Shown here piece by piece: positions 37,181 through 48,667 of a stretch of 64,000 nt of DNA. The notes below the pieces were generated by a model. It searched no databases. It was not told the origin of the DNA and worked only from the letters and a program-made list of their open reading frames with translations. A program made the position numbers and the translations under genes. This DNA comes from Apostichopus californicus. Taxonomy: Eukaryota > Echinodermata > Holothuroidea > Aspidochirotida > Stichopodidae. The stretch is taken from NCBI GenBank assembly GCA_020650975.1, contig JAIPMN010000255.1, positions 10,218 through 74,217 of the forward strand, given 5' to 3'. Positions within the stretch are counted from its first letter, which is position 1. Each line of letters begins with the position of its first letter.

Positions 37181-38969
37181 ATCCTTATGCAAATACAGTA
37201 AAAAAAATTAAAAAATCAGGGCTCAATCAGATCTTCAGTATCAACACCTTTAAAGAACTGGTAACTAGCAAAATTAAATTAAATTATTATAAGAATTAGT
37301 TCTCACAGAAGCACCTAATAAACCACAAGTGTTACCACTCCAAGATTCAGATGCACTAGCTTTACGAACCAAAATAAAGATGGTTTAAATAGTCAAAGTA
37401 GTAAATATCTTTGAATTATAGAGCAAATATCCTAATATTTATTCCCCAATTTGACAACAAGATCCTAACTAAAGTCTTTAGTGGAGCCATGACTGACATC
37501 ATCGAGAACTTCTGATTGTTACTGTTAAGTTTCTTTTGAAACTTGAAACATATGTACACTAAAAAAATTATAGTAATAATGATAATAATAGAAAGTCACG
37601 TATGATCATTGCCGTTTATGCAAAAAGTACACATTTACAATTTAAACATGCATGACGGTATTAATGTTAACAGCAGACATTAATTGGTAAAACATATGCC
37701 ACTAGGAGAGAGCTCAACCATGACCATAACAAAAGCAAAGGAGAGACGTTAAACACAACTAAAATACAGTTGCAAATGAGGTCTTTGACTTACAACCACA
37801 TTTCCTTCTGAAATTCATTTAAGTAGAATTAAACAGAAATGTTTAAACACACAAACAGAGATTGACGCAAACTGAGAAGTCAATGTTCACCAATCTCTGT
37901 TTTTTTGTCTGTGTTATTGATGAGATGTTACATACTAAAATGTATACATTTCACAGGTATGACTGTCTTGTGAAATATTATTTTGTTATTCCTGGCCACT
38001 GATGACAATTAGCACAGATCAAGTTTGTGCTTTTTTTTTAAACTGAAGATAGGATTAAGATTAGGATTAGATGTAGGATTATAAATTTTACACAACAAAT
38101 ATCAAATCTCTTCTTCATATTTTTAGGATAGTTATGTGTGATCAATTTACTTAATGGGAATAAAGAATCTGTTTGCTATTGTTTATGAGCTCCAATTGTA
38201 CAAGAGAAAACTGAGCAAAAAATAAAAATCATTCTGATGTGTCTTATTGGCAAGAACAGATGGAAAGGCATCTGTTATGATTAGGCTTCCGTACTACAGC
38301 TATGTAAAAGCATTTGTAACATTCGAAAAGTAGCAGCAAAGAGTTAAGTATTGCAAAGAATGCTTACTACAAGGGATGCTTCCATTCTCCTTTTCAGCAA
38401 AAGGTCAAAGTTCACATGCTTCATCTTCAATTTTCATTAATTCTTTTATGAGTAGAGGGACGCATATTTGCAGTTGAATTTAAAACAGTTCTTGGGTTGC
38501 CATGTCGAGAGTATCATTTTCCTTTATCCTACCATCTTGTTTACACCTTGTGTCACTGCCCATATACTCTACCTGCCATCTACAATTGATAGGTGCTTGT
38601 GACATGTCTTGCTTCTAACATTTCAAAAGCTATAAATTGCTTTGTAGCTATCTATCGCATCAAACCTGACACCTTCCATAAATTCAACTGCATCTCAACC
38701 GTTAAATTCAAACTGAATGACCAAAACAACAAGAGTAAGAAAAAGAAAAAAACAAAAAGACTGAAAAGTTACATAAAAAATGTTGCCCTGTCAATGAAAT
38801 TAGGATAGAGGATGCAGCCAAATTCTGTGTGAAAGTAATCAAAGAATCCGCACCCAGAAACCATACATAATGACATCAGCCAACTCAGGTGCTTTATTCA
38901 GCACATCACTCCATTAGTGCTGGAGTCAATTGTGTTCTTTAGGGTTAAAAAACAGAATGATCATTTCAG
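37181..38969. other. Non-coding stretch
   Basis: Short A-rich and AAT-rich runs near 37,560-37,590. An open frame at 38,593-38,808 ends in a Lys-rich low-complexity tract and is not supported. Confidence 0.5.
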
Positions 38970-39149
38970 TCAATGCTTTGCTAAAAAAAATTGAAAAAAT
39001 TGAAAAGGTCTTTCGAGAAGCTTGTTAAGTTCGCTGAATTTTGTCTCTATAGCTTTGATAAGATTTGTGAAGAAATGCCCCACAAACACATCCAGTACTT
39101 TGAAATATTCACTGGAGAGACTTTTCTCTGAGTCCGCTACACACAGTTG
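38970..39149 (-). CDS. Candidate terminal exon, unknown protein
   Basis: On the minus strand a pyrimidine-rich tract ending in ATCCGAG precedes an open frame QLCVADSEKSLSSEYFKVLD, then VFVGHFFTNLIKAIETKFSE and LNKLLERPFQFFQFFLAKH, with TGA at 38,970. The first 45 codons are balanced (CTG, GTG, GAC, TCC, GAG), unlike the surrounding AT-rich DNA; the last part is T-rich and may be past the true end. The predicted helix is amphipathic. No family recognised. Confidence 0.3.
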   Translation of the reverse strand, partial: QLCVADSEKSLSSEYFKVLDVFVGHFFTNLIKAIETKFSELNKLLERPFQFFQFFLAKH

Positions 39150-39197
39150 CTCGGATAAAAAAATGGTAAAAGTAATTTGGAAAATCGGCAGTAGCAA

Positions 39198-42100
39198 GCC
39201 AGATGTACGAAGAGCTAAGGCATGTAGAAGATGAGAATAAAGTGATATTATGGATTTCAGAGTATTGATTTTAATTTAGAGATGGAGATATACCTTGAAG
39301 CACATGTCATTCTCCTTTACTGCATGTATTGGGGAATTGTAAATGCAAGAGGGGACTTGGGCTGTGCTCATTTATAGAAAGTAACTAAAGGTATCTTGGA
39401 GATGCCACAGAAAACAAAATGGGAAGATGTTTAATTTAAAAATTTCTAAGAGCACACATATGTTAAAGCATGATAGCCTAATTTATAGTTATGAACAGAA
39501 GTTCCAAACAGCTGCATGCACATGGTCTGATTAATATTTTGACTGTTTTGTATACAAACATAGGTTGTTTAGTTTGAATGTTTGTTTCCCTTGATTTCTG
39601 CGAATGGGCCAAAGTTTTGGCAATACAATACATTGTCATGAATCTGTGATTATTTACTTATTCACAATAGTACTAAAAACGATTTACAAGAGCATTGAGG
39701 CTTTAATTTAAAATAGCAACAACAATAGCAAGCATGCTGTCAGTACAGGTTTCAAATAAGTTTAAAACATCTTTTCACATCATTTGTAATATTAGTTGAA
39801 AAACTTTGTTTCAATGTTACCCCATACATTAAATAGAACAGTTTCATGATCTCAGAAACTAGAAGAACTGAGCAAAATATGGTTGATGTTTTAATACATT
39901 ATAAAGCAATTTAATTAAAAGGAGCTTTGTTTGCAAGGTTACTTATACAATTGGTCACAAGGTAGATTGTTAGTTTCTTAAAATATGCTTATCTTCACTC
40001 TCAAGTCAGATACTTTTCAAAACTCAACATGTATTCTAAGCCTACTACACTGTAATATCAGGTCTATCTAAGGCTAGGCTACTACATACATTTAATTTGA
40101 GAAAGAAGCTGTCAGTGTAATATCTGGTTAGGATACTTACCAGCCAATACTATTGCACCAAATGGGAGCAAATACATACACACTTGTACAGAAAATTGCT
40201 CTAGTACTACTTGTAAGAATATGGTAGGAGTGCACATTTTTATCAAGCATAAAGATAATGTTCACATTTGCTAAAAGCTAATTTGCTTTGAAACTTTTCA
40301 AATTTATCTGGTTGTTATTCACAGTTTTATGAGCACCTACAGGCTTACACTATTACACTATTGACAAGTTAACACACAATGACCAAACTAGAGCAGTGTT
40401 TCAATCAATGTTGGTACTTTTTTTGTTTTTTACTTCTGTTACATATTATAACATGAAGGTCTGGAGTTTGTTCACCTCAATAACCATCAGTGACTAATAG
40501 TCCAGTAGCTGTTGGTTGAGGTCTACTGTAATTAAATGTTAATTGCTCTATGCTGGATTCAAATCAAAGTGGTCTTTTCAATCAGGCATGACAACAGACT
40601 CCAAACAGCTTGTAAGTTAAGTCAGACTGTAACCTCATTTTACATCTTTAGGCTAAAGGGGTTACTGCAAAATTCACAGTCCATTGTTGAGAGAATTGAA
40701 TGAAGTGAAGTTTACTAATGGAGGCAACCTATGCTCACAGGCCTGAATTTGAAGAACCTTTTTTAACAGCTGTCCATTTAGGTGTCAACCTGGACCTTCT
40801 TTTGAGTTTTTATCTTAGAAGGGTACTATTGTTTGTCCAGCAATGTATTTAACAAGAAATTTAATTATCTCAGGTTATCAAACAACCCTTTAATATAAAA
40901 TCTCAAATGTTTTACATGTTGCTTTTCATCTGGTCAAATATTTTTTAGTTTTGTTAGTTTTTTTATATCTGGTGGAATGTATTTTACTCCTCAACTTAAT
41001 TGTCATCTCTGCGGCATCCTCACTAATTTGTATCCAAGAGATGATTTAGTTTATATTATACAGTTAATGCTTCCTTATCTAAAGGCTCATGCTTTCTCAT
41101 GTATGCCCCTTTGTAAAATCTAGAACAAATCTTTCTACATTAGTAGAGTACAAACAATTCTTACTTTTGCTGAAGTATTTATACAAATTATTGTACACAT
41201 AAATAACTTTAAATTTAGCATTTGATACGAACAACCAACTCTGAATTTCTCTTTTCACCACATGAGCATAATCATATCCTGTACTTCAAAAGTGACTGAA
41301 GCACATCAAATTCAATATAGTAGCTAAGACATTAATGTCCAAATGTGTGTCCATGTGAGTGTAGTTGCTTAGTTCTATTTGTGTATGTTTACATAGTATG
41401 GCCTAAACACTAGAGGAATAATTCAGTTAGATATATAACCATTGAAAAAAAATATAAGAAAATAATTTGTATCTCAGATTACATGATTAACTCTAATTAA
41501 AGCATCATTGTTTTTGAAATCCCATTCTTTACCACTTTTTGAAACAATTACTTTATTCAAACCACAAAAAAATTGAATACACCCCTCTTTGTCCTCTTGC
41601 TTCTGCAGCCACCTCTTGTTAGAACAATAAGGAATGAATTTATTATTTCACTAAAAATGAAATTCTTTAGCCAAAGAATGAAACACACAAGCCCTGAACA
41701 CAAAAATTACAATTCCTTTTCTTTCCAAATGCCATTTCCACTCTATGCCAATTTCTCACAAATGGTGCTAACAACCATGGAAATTGTTTTATAAAGGTGT
41801 GAAAAGGCTATTAAAGGGCAATTAAGCTACATGCCAGTTATCTGTGCAAACATACCTCACCACCTGTCACACGATACGACCTATTGACATGGTCTTTTGA
41901 TTCCACTAGTATAATGAAAACAGCCGCCTCCAGAATTTTTGGGTAAAGTTTATTCCACACGTATTAATCCAAATTCTTGGGCACTAACAGGAGACTGAAT
42001 TAATTCAAAAACTCCTTATAGCAGTATCGCACAAGACTAAATTCTGACGATGATTTTGCACATCTATGCCAAAGCACGTGCAACCACTGTGAGACTTAAT

Positions 42101-42536
42101 GAGAATAAGAACCAGCGTGACACGCACACATTTTGAAATCGTAATGAGTGGGAACGTAGCAAGCAGACGACACTTCTAACAGAATAGCTGCTGTACTGGA
42201 ATACCAGTATAGTAAAAGTCATCCACGGTTCAAGATAATTGACCGAATCAATAAAGGTTTGTATAGGGCTTTCCGAAAGACTGAAGCAATTTTGGTTCAC
42301 CTAACTGAACATACAAGGAAGATGAGCAAATTGATCCAAAGAGTAAGGTTTATTAAAAAATACCTTTCAGAGATAAATAAGATGTTAATTGGGTCGTAAA
42401 GCAACATTTAATTTCACGCTACGATGTCTCAATGACAAGTAGTTTTATATATAGTCTTCCAGGCACAATATATCAGTTGTTCAAGAAGATACAGAATGTA
42501 AACATTCAGTCAACCAAAACTTGATTAAAATATCTG
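39198..42536. other. Non-coding stretch
   Basis: A good minus-strand donor (GCTG then GTAAGT at 40,135-40,140) with an open hydrophobic frame is discussed in the findings. CpGs rise somewhat between 41,860 and 42,300, where a CACGTG lies at about 42,076, but no gene start could be fixed. Confidence 0.4.
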
Positions 42537-42616
42537 ACATTTATGAATGAAGAAGAAAACGCAGCAGGAAAACTGTTTCATATTGCAAAACAGTTTCTTT
42601 ATATCTTCATAAATGT
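42537..42616. repeat. Long imperfect hairpin
   Basis: The outer arms ACATTTATGAA and TTCATAAATGT pair perfectly. The inner arms AAACTGTTT and AAACAGTTT pair around CATATTGCA or nearby, with a 13-base excess on the left arm. It could be a small palindromic element or a folded RNA; no mature-RNA evidence is available. Confidence 0.5.
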
Positions 42617-43796
42617 CTTTATACAAAGGTTATTTCCAGAATGGGAATTTATATATTATCTGTGAACAAGTTTCTTGTTATTTATGTTGATTTGTTTCTT
42701 TATTGTGTTGAACTCCTTTTCATATAAATATAACTTTTCTAAAATGAAAACTGAAAATCATTAATAACATTGCATTTTGATTAAAAAGAGAATTTTTTAG
42801 AGCCAGACAAGTTTGCCATATGAAACCTGCAAATATGAAATTATCACAAAGAAGTTGAAATGTATTCTTACACTGGAATTGTAGCTAATAAAAGAGATTA
42901 GTTTGACGATGACAACTACCAATTCCACAAACTTTTTAATAATTTTGCAATTCATATCTTTGGTGAAAAATTAGTTTTAATTGGATGAATGATTGCTTTT
43001 GCATATGGGTCTGCAATTTTATCAAACCCACTAATTATGTATTACTCAAAACATGATGACAATTGGTTAAAGAATATAAACCTGGTATAATTCATTAATG
43101 AATCCAGCAGAACCTGAACATTTTGTCATCCAGTAACTTTGCAGGTTATTATTAAACAATTTAAAAAAGCAATTAAGACAATTTTGGAATCTTCAACTTT
43201 TCTATATTATTTGAAATTTGAGTGTCAAGCTAATGACCTACATTGGGATTGGGATTTAATGTGAAAAATCATCAAAAAATTGATCAAAATCAACTAAAAA
43301 AGCCACTTTAAAGATGCTAGTTGTATTATTTAATATCAATTCCCCTTAATTTGAATAAGAAATATTTTTGCCTCTCCCTCTCACCCATTTGCACCCCAAA
43401 AACAAATTGCTCCCTTTGTTTTTTAGAAATGAGATGAAAGCTTCTTCAAAATGATGCTTAACAGCCCTAAAATCAGTGAATAATAAAATGAAGTTCTTTA
43501 AATTTCAAAAGTTACATAAAAAATAATCTAAACAAACCACAAGAAGGACAAAGAGCCGACTGAATTTCAATTTGTTTCTATGTATGTTCACACAGATCTG
43601 TATGGGCAATTTGAACAGCAAGAAGCACAGTAGAGACACTTGACCTGTTCACCAAAAACTAGAAAGTTGTTCAACCCATGAGATAATATAAAATACCAAT
43701 ATCCTACATCAATTGTGTAAGAGAAGGTGTATTTTGAGTATCTCTGATTAATTAAAGCATAAGTCTACTGGAATGACTAGTGTAGAATGGTTGGAT
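42617..43796. other. Non-coding stretch
   Basis: Nothing recognised. Confidence 0.5.
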
Positions 43797-43819
43797 GGGG
43801 GATGGGGATGGGGAGGGGG
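43797..43819 (+). repeat. G-quadruplex motif
   Basis: Four runs of G (5, 4, 4 and 5 bases) separated by AT, AT and A form a compact quadruplex pattern. Confidence 0.75.
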
Positions 43820-44352
43820 AGGCAGGAATCTTCTGCTCTCATATATCTTTTCCCCATCTCTCCTTCCTGCCCAATATTCCATCACTAACTATATGTTTTC
43901 GAGGCACATATGAGCCCTTTCACATTAATCTGCTTTACCATACAAACTTAAATGCAATTCACTCGTTTTTCTTTTCTTTTTTTGCAATGATTAAAGATGA
44001 AAGTTTGTTGGTTAGCATATCTACATGTTTTATTCACATTTTCAGTACACATATCATCTTGCACACATTTTTGATGAAAATAACAGAGATTTAAAACAGA
44101 TATATACAGTTTATTTTTCTCCCTGGAGGAATATGACATGCCTGGTTACAATTATTTCTAAATAGCAAGCTTCATCTTCAATACCATAAACATCTTCTAC
44201 AGAATTAGATATTTATTTGTATCTTATCCAGGCATCCATGAATTGATATATACACAAGTTTATGACTGATCTGTCTGTCTTTATTATCAAAGCCTCATAA
44301 AGTGGTTCAACCAGCAGATATAAACAATACTGGCTCCATTTTCATGTCTCAG
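43820..44352. other. Non-coding stretch
   Basis: Nothing recognised beyond short AT-rich open frames. Confidence 0.5.
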
Positions 44353-44677
44353 ACAAATTCCTGACGGCAATTTCCCTTATTCGGGTTTGAAGTATGACGG
44401 CATGCCTTCACGCACTGTTCTATCTCACGTTATTAAACTTAACAATTTCCCTCATATCTTTGCATCAATGCAGGAAAAAGGTTCACAGTTAATTGAATTT
44501 CTCAAGCATTACTCTAAGAAGATAAAGTTTGACGTATCGGAATGTATAGTTCGAGGCAATGGAGAAACCTTTTGCAGAGATCTTGAAATTTCGCTTTCAA
44601 TGTTAATTAAGCTCTTCCTTTGGAAATATATGAAACTATTGCCATTTACATTTTGGAGCTACCTAATTTGCAAGTAA
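44353..44677 (+). CDS. Candidate exon, unknown protein
   Basis: A plausible acceptor (TTTTCATGTCTCAG) precedes one base and then 107 open codons up to TAA at 44,675. The N-terminal two thirds read QIPDGNFPYSGLKYDGMPSR, TVLSHVIKLNNFPHIFASMQ and EKGSQLIEFLKHYSKKIKFD, with VSECIVRGNGETFCRDLEIS after that. CpGs are enriched here compared with flanking DNA, which suits coding sequence. The tail (MLIKLFLWKYMKLLPF and on) is more AT-like; a donor-like GTAATG at 44,674 would end the exon just before the stop. No family recognised; a repeat-derived protein is the main alternative. Confidence 0.4.
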
Positions 44678-45009
44678 TGAGCTAGTCACAAGCTTCAGGC
44701 TATTTAAAGGCTAACTGCCAGTGGATATTTATGTTTGCCAGTAGAACAAAAAATCCACTTGCTTTTCTCTGCCAGTAGACATTAAGAACATAAAAACATG
44801 ATACGTCGACTCGTGCATATTACAATGGTCAGTCAAGAAAGCAGCATGATTTCCATACCTTACAAATGCCCTGTGTTATTGACTATTATTACTACTGTAC
44901 TAATGCTCCCATATAACTATACAGTAACAGATGTGTGCTGTAATTCTGGAAAATGCCAGCATAAGGGAAACTGATTTTAGGCAGTAGAGTTTTTAAGCAC
45001 TTGCATACT
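44678..45009. other. Non-coding stretch
   Basis: Contains GCCAGTGGATATTTATG and GCCAGTAGACATTAAG-like direct repeats near 44,716-44,785. Nothing else. Confidence 0.4.
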
Positions 45010-45039
45010 GGGGGGGGGGGGGGGGGGGGNNNNNNNNNN

Positions 45040-45095
<56 letters not shown>
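45010..45095. other. Assembly gap flanked by poly-G and poly-C
   Basis: Twenty G (45,010-45,029), ten N (45,030-45,039) and 56 C (45,040-45,095). The unresolved bases and the mirrored homopolymers suggest that a poly-G/poly-C tract could not be assembled. Any translation across it is meaningless. Confidence 0.95.
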
Positions 45096-45096
<1 letters not shown>

Positions 45097-47724
45097 CAAC
45101 AGGTAAAATGGATGGGTGCTTTAAATGTGTCATGATGCAATTATTGAATCATTTGGAATGATGCAGGAGACTTTTCGACTGTTTAGTTTTTACTGCATAC
45201 AAGTTATTTATTTATATACATATTGTACACTAGGAAATTGTGTTATCTTCTGGCTGCAGATACACAGATAAACCTAAGAAAAATGCAAACAGTCTCAGGG
45301 CCTTCAGCCGCAAAAAGATTGTAACACAGTCACCAAAGAAACCTAGATAAAATGTTTAACTAGTGATCCATATATGATTCAAATAATGAACTTTGTTTTT
45401 TTTAACCTCACTGAGGTCCAAAAGACACCAATACTGTTATGACTAATATAAGCTTTAAATTAATTAATATCAATATAACTAAACCTCTTTCAATTTGCTT
45501 ACTACTGTATTTCGACCCATCTATGTGATTTCAAAGCTTAACCCAAGAAGCTAGAGGTTTACACTGCAAACCCCCTTCCAATAACACCTATCTGTTACCT
45601 ATCCCCATCCTCTTCACACATAGTGTAGTCAATTGGAAATTTGAATTAGACAATTTATAAGATGGTCTGTGCATCCCAAATATATAGGCTGAAATGGTAA
45701 TTACATTCATTGGTCCAGCTTTATTATGTTATCTCCCCCTCCCCCCCCCCCCATCACTTTATCATTCAGAGCTGTTTTAATACATTTTGCCTTAAGCTGA
45801 CATCCATTTTCATTCTCTATTTGATCATTTAAACAACTTTGCACTCCCCCCGGCCCCCTCTTCACACTTCACACTTCACAGCCTCATGTATAATCGTTGC
45901 AAACAGGTGTGTGAAGTTTCTTATTTTGTATTTAATTTCATAATCAGGAAGTGCCCCTTTTGTTAATAACATTCAGTGGGCAATAAGGAAGGATATAAGG
46001 AACACTCATGTTCCCTTTCCATGAACAAAATTTAAAAAAAAAAAAAAAACAATTATTTCCCCAGTCCTCAGTATTTAAACTCATATTAATATGTTACTTA
46101 ATCCATGGCAATTATTGCACAACTTTATTTGATGTTCATTGTTCTATTTGTATTGAATTAGGTCAAATGAAAGTGTTTCTTTTGTTTATATACACCTGAA
46201 GACCCTGGGAGATAAAAGAATCAAATAAAGTTTATTACTATGCAAATGTTGAACACCTGGCCATTTTAATGAAAGAAAAAAAACATATGGCAGGAAGTAA
46301 ACTAGGTTATGTCAAGTGTACATGTAACATTTAACAGGAAATGCTTCCCAGCAGAAATTGGAGGATACTGTTAATTCCAGGTCTTCATGAATATTCACAT
46401 CAGGTCTCTAGGATTTAATTAAAATAGGATTTGGAGATGACTACTAAGGCGATTACCATACTTTAAGATTATCCAATTACATGAGTCATGTTACAAACGT
46501 CAAGGGACCTTCCATGATCAAACAAATACTGAGAACATGAAGAAGATGATATATCCAGCTGCATTCTAACAATGTACATTTTATCATTTAGCTATTTAAT
46601 GATGTTGACAATAATCCTGCTTGATTCCCCTCCACCTGCCCGGTCCACCTTTGCACAAGTAGCCTATGTGTAAACTATTTGGGCACTATTATCGTTCATT
46701 TCTTCAATTATTTTTCATTGAATGAATAGAACTTGATCAAATGTGATCCATATTCATGGCTGTAAACAAAAGTGGCAGCCTCTACCAAAATATTGGAAAA
46801 GTATTGTGACCATCAGAAATCAATAAGCTTTATTTCTTTTTGCTTGAATAACAGTACAAATTTAAATGCTGTGACAATTAATTTATTGTCAAAGGAAAAT
46901 GGTAGATCAATAGAATCATATTCAGAGAGAGAAGGGGGTGGGTGTGGCGGGAGAGGAAGGTTTTCATATATAATGGTAGTGCCAGTAAACTGAAATACAG
47001 AACCTTATGTTTTTTACTGACAGAACTGCATGTTGAACTTTAAATCTAACTTTAAACTTTAAACTGTAGCATCCCCTCCCCCTTCCCTCTCCCTTACCTT
47101 TTCCAATATTTCTCTTTCATTATCCTTATTTATAAAATGCAGTTGGAAAGAGATATGATGGGCCAAGTAGAAGACATTGATAATCAATATCATATTCCTA
47201 TTGTTGTACTAAATTAATCCAGTTGCAATCAAGGATGTACTCACAGTTAGTACTACACATAGCTATCCCTCCCAACTATGGAGAGGCTTTAATACTGTTG
47301 GATCTAGAATATGGGAGAATTAATCAAGTTTGCAACATTGCATCGAAGGTGAACTTAAGTGATTCTTGCAATGCCTAAACTAACAAATGAAAGTTTATTT
47401 TTAAGTAAACCATACTTGAATCAGTTGCAATTCTGCATTTCAGCTCCCCCTCTCCCCCCTCTCTCTCCCCCCTTTTTCTTGAGGTAAGTTGATCATTTAA
47501 ATTACAATCCTAATGGTTGGATCATATCAAGTAACACCAAACAGAAATCAGGCTATATAAGCTATATTGGACCCTCAGAGCAGTTTCCTTCACTGAGACA
47601 TTACCCATTGTTGACTATAACCTCAGCACCTAGCCATTTCACTTTTAAAATACTTGTTGAGACCTTGTACCATTATATAGCATGCCTAAATTTGAAGGCA
47701 AAACTGAAGACCTTTAAATCCTTA
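45096..47724. other. Non-coding stretch with low-complexity tracts
   Basis: Poly-C near 45,736-45,752, three TTCACAC units near 45,861-45,880, a 16-base A-run ending at 46,049, and pyrimidine tracts at 47,070-47,100 and 47,442-47,480. No gene recognised. Confidence 0.5.
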
Positions 47725-47754
47725 CTGCAACTGCAACTGCAACTGCAACTGCAA
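47725..47754 (+). repeat. CTGCAA microsatellite, five units
   Basis: Five exact copies of the hexamer CTGCAA. Confidence 0.95.
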
Positions 47755-47990
47755 TGTATAAGCAACAGTTGATTTATGATGTGATTGTTTTTATAATTGT
47801 GATTGTTTTTAATTGCAATTAATCAGTTAATACTACACTACAATACTGGCAAATACATAATACATGTGTGTTGTGAGTTACAGGAGGGGATGGGGCTGAC
47901 AGGGTATAAGAAAATGATTTCGAATACATTTTCCTTTCAGTTTTTTTTAATTTCACCCGAAGATAGGCAAATTGTGCATCAATCTTTTAA

Positions 47991-48663
47991 AGTCTCAATA
48001 CCTGTTTGCTGATGAATTTCGTAAATAGAAGTAGATTCAATGTTCTTATTCTAAATGCACTCTGACCAGATGGGTTTAATGGAGATAGGTTGTCGCAATC
48101 AAAAGAAAGAAATTTATTTTCTGTTGCCCTTATGGCGTGAACGATTTACCATAAAATCACTGTGACCGCCCATGTCAGCATGTTCATTAAACAAAATAGT
48201 CTACACATGCGGCCAATCAAGATTTTAATGCAAGCCTATGTACTCGTATCTTCCACTTTTTACAATTCCACGGAGAAAACGTCTGAAAACACCTGTTTAT
48301 TCATTGCAATGGAGGGAAATGACACAATTTTGCAAGCTACATTGGTAAGACAGAGAAAGATACTATTCAAAAGAAAGGACATAAGACACGCTATCTACGA
48401 AAGTGAAAGTAGTCCTTGGCCTAAAGGTCGTAAAAAAACAGAGAGATTTGATAGGCGAATCATCTGTTGGGCTGGGCTTGTAAATTTTGATTGAAGTTTG
48501 TAGAATCTATGGACTCGTTAAGAAATCTGGCAAATTTTATTCAGCTCAAAATGTTTATCGGCAGATAACTCAATAAAAATAAAGAATATTGATATGAAAA
48601 TTGCATAAAACGATGTTATTTTCACTGAGGAAAGGTCAAAGTTTACAAACAGGTACTGAGACT
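47991..48663 (+). mobile_element. TTAA-type inverted-repeat element, copy B (intact ends)
   Basis: The left end AGTCTCAATACCTGTTTG and the right end CAAACAGGTACTGAGACT are inverted repeats of 18 bp with one mismatch. Both are bordered by TTAA (47,987-47,990 and 48,664-48,667). The 673-bp interior aligns with 8,105-8,788 by eye at well over 80% identity, with short indels. No transposase is encoded; the open frame at 48,162-48,494 is not matched by a comparable frame in copy A. Kolobok-like origin is inferred from TTAA and the AG start. Confidence 0.9.
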
Positions 48664-48667
48664 TTAA

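Noticed and set aside
39022-39234. 70-codon plus-strand open frame
   Set aside because: Antisense to the minus-strand candidate at 38,970-39,149, which has better codons and an acceptor.
44892-45140. Glycine/proline-run open frame
   Set aside because: Translation across an N gap and G/C homopolymers; an assembly artefact.
48162-48494. 110-codon open frame inside the 48.0-kb element
   Set aside because: The homologous element at 8.1 kb does not keep this frame, and no transposase motif is present.
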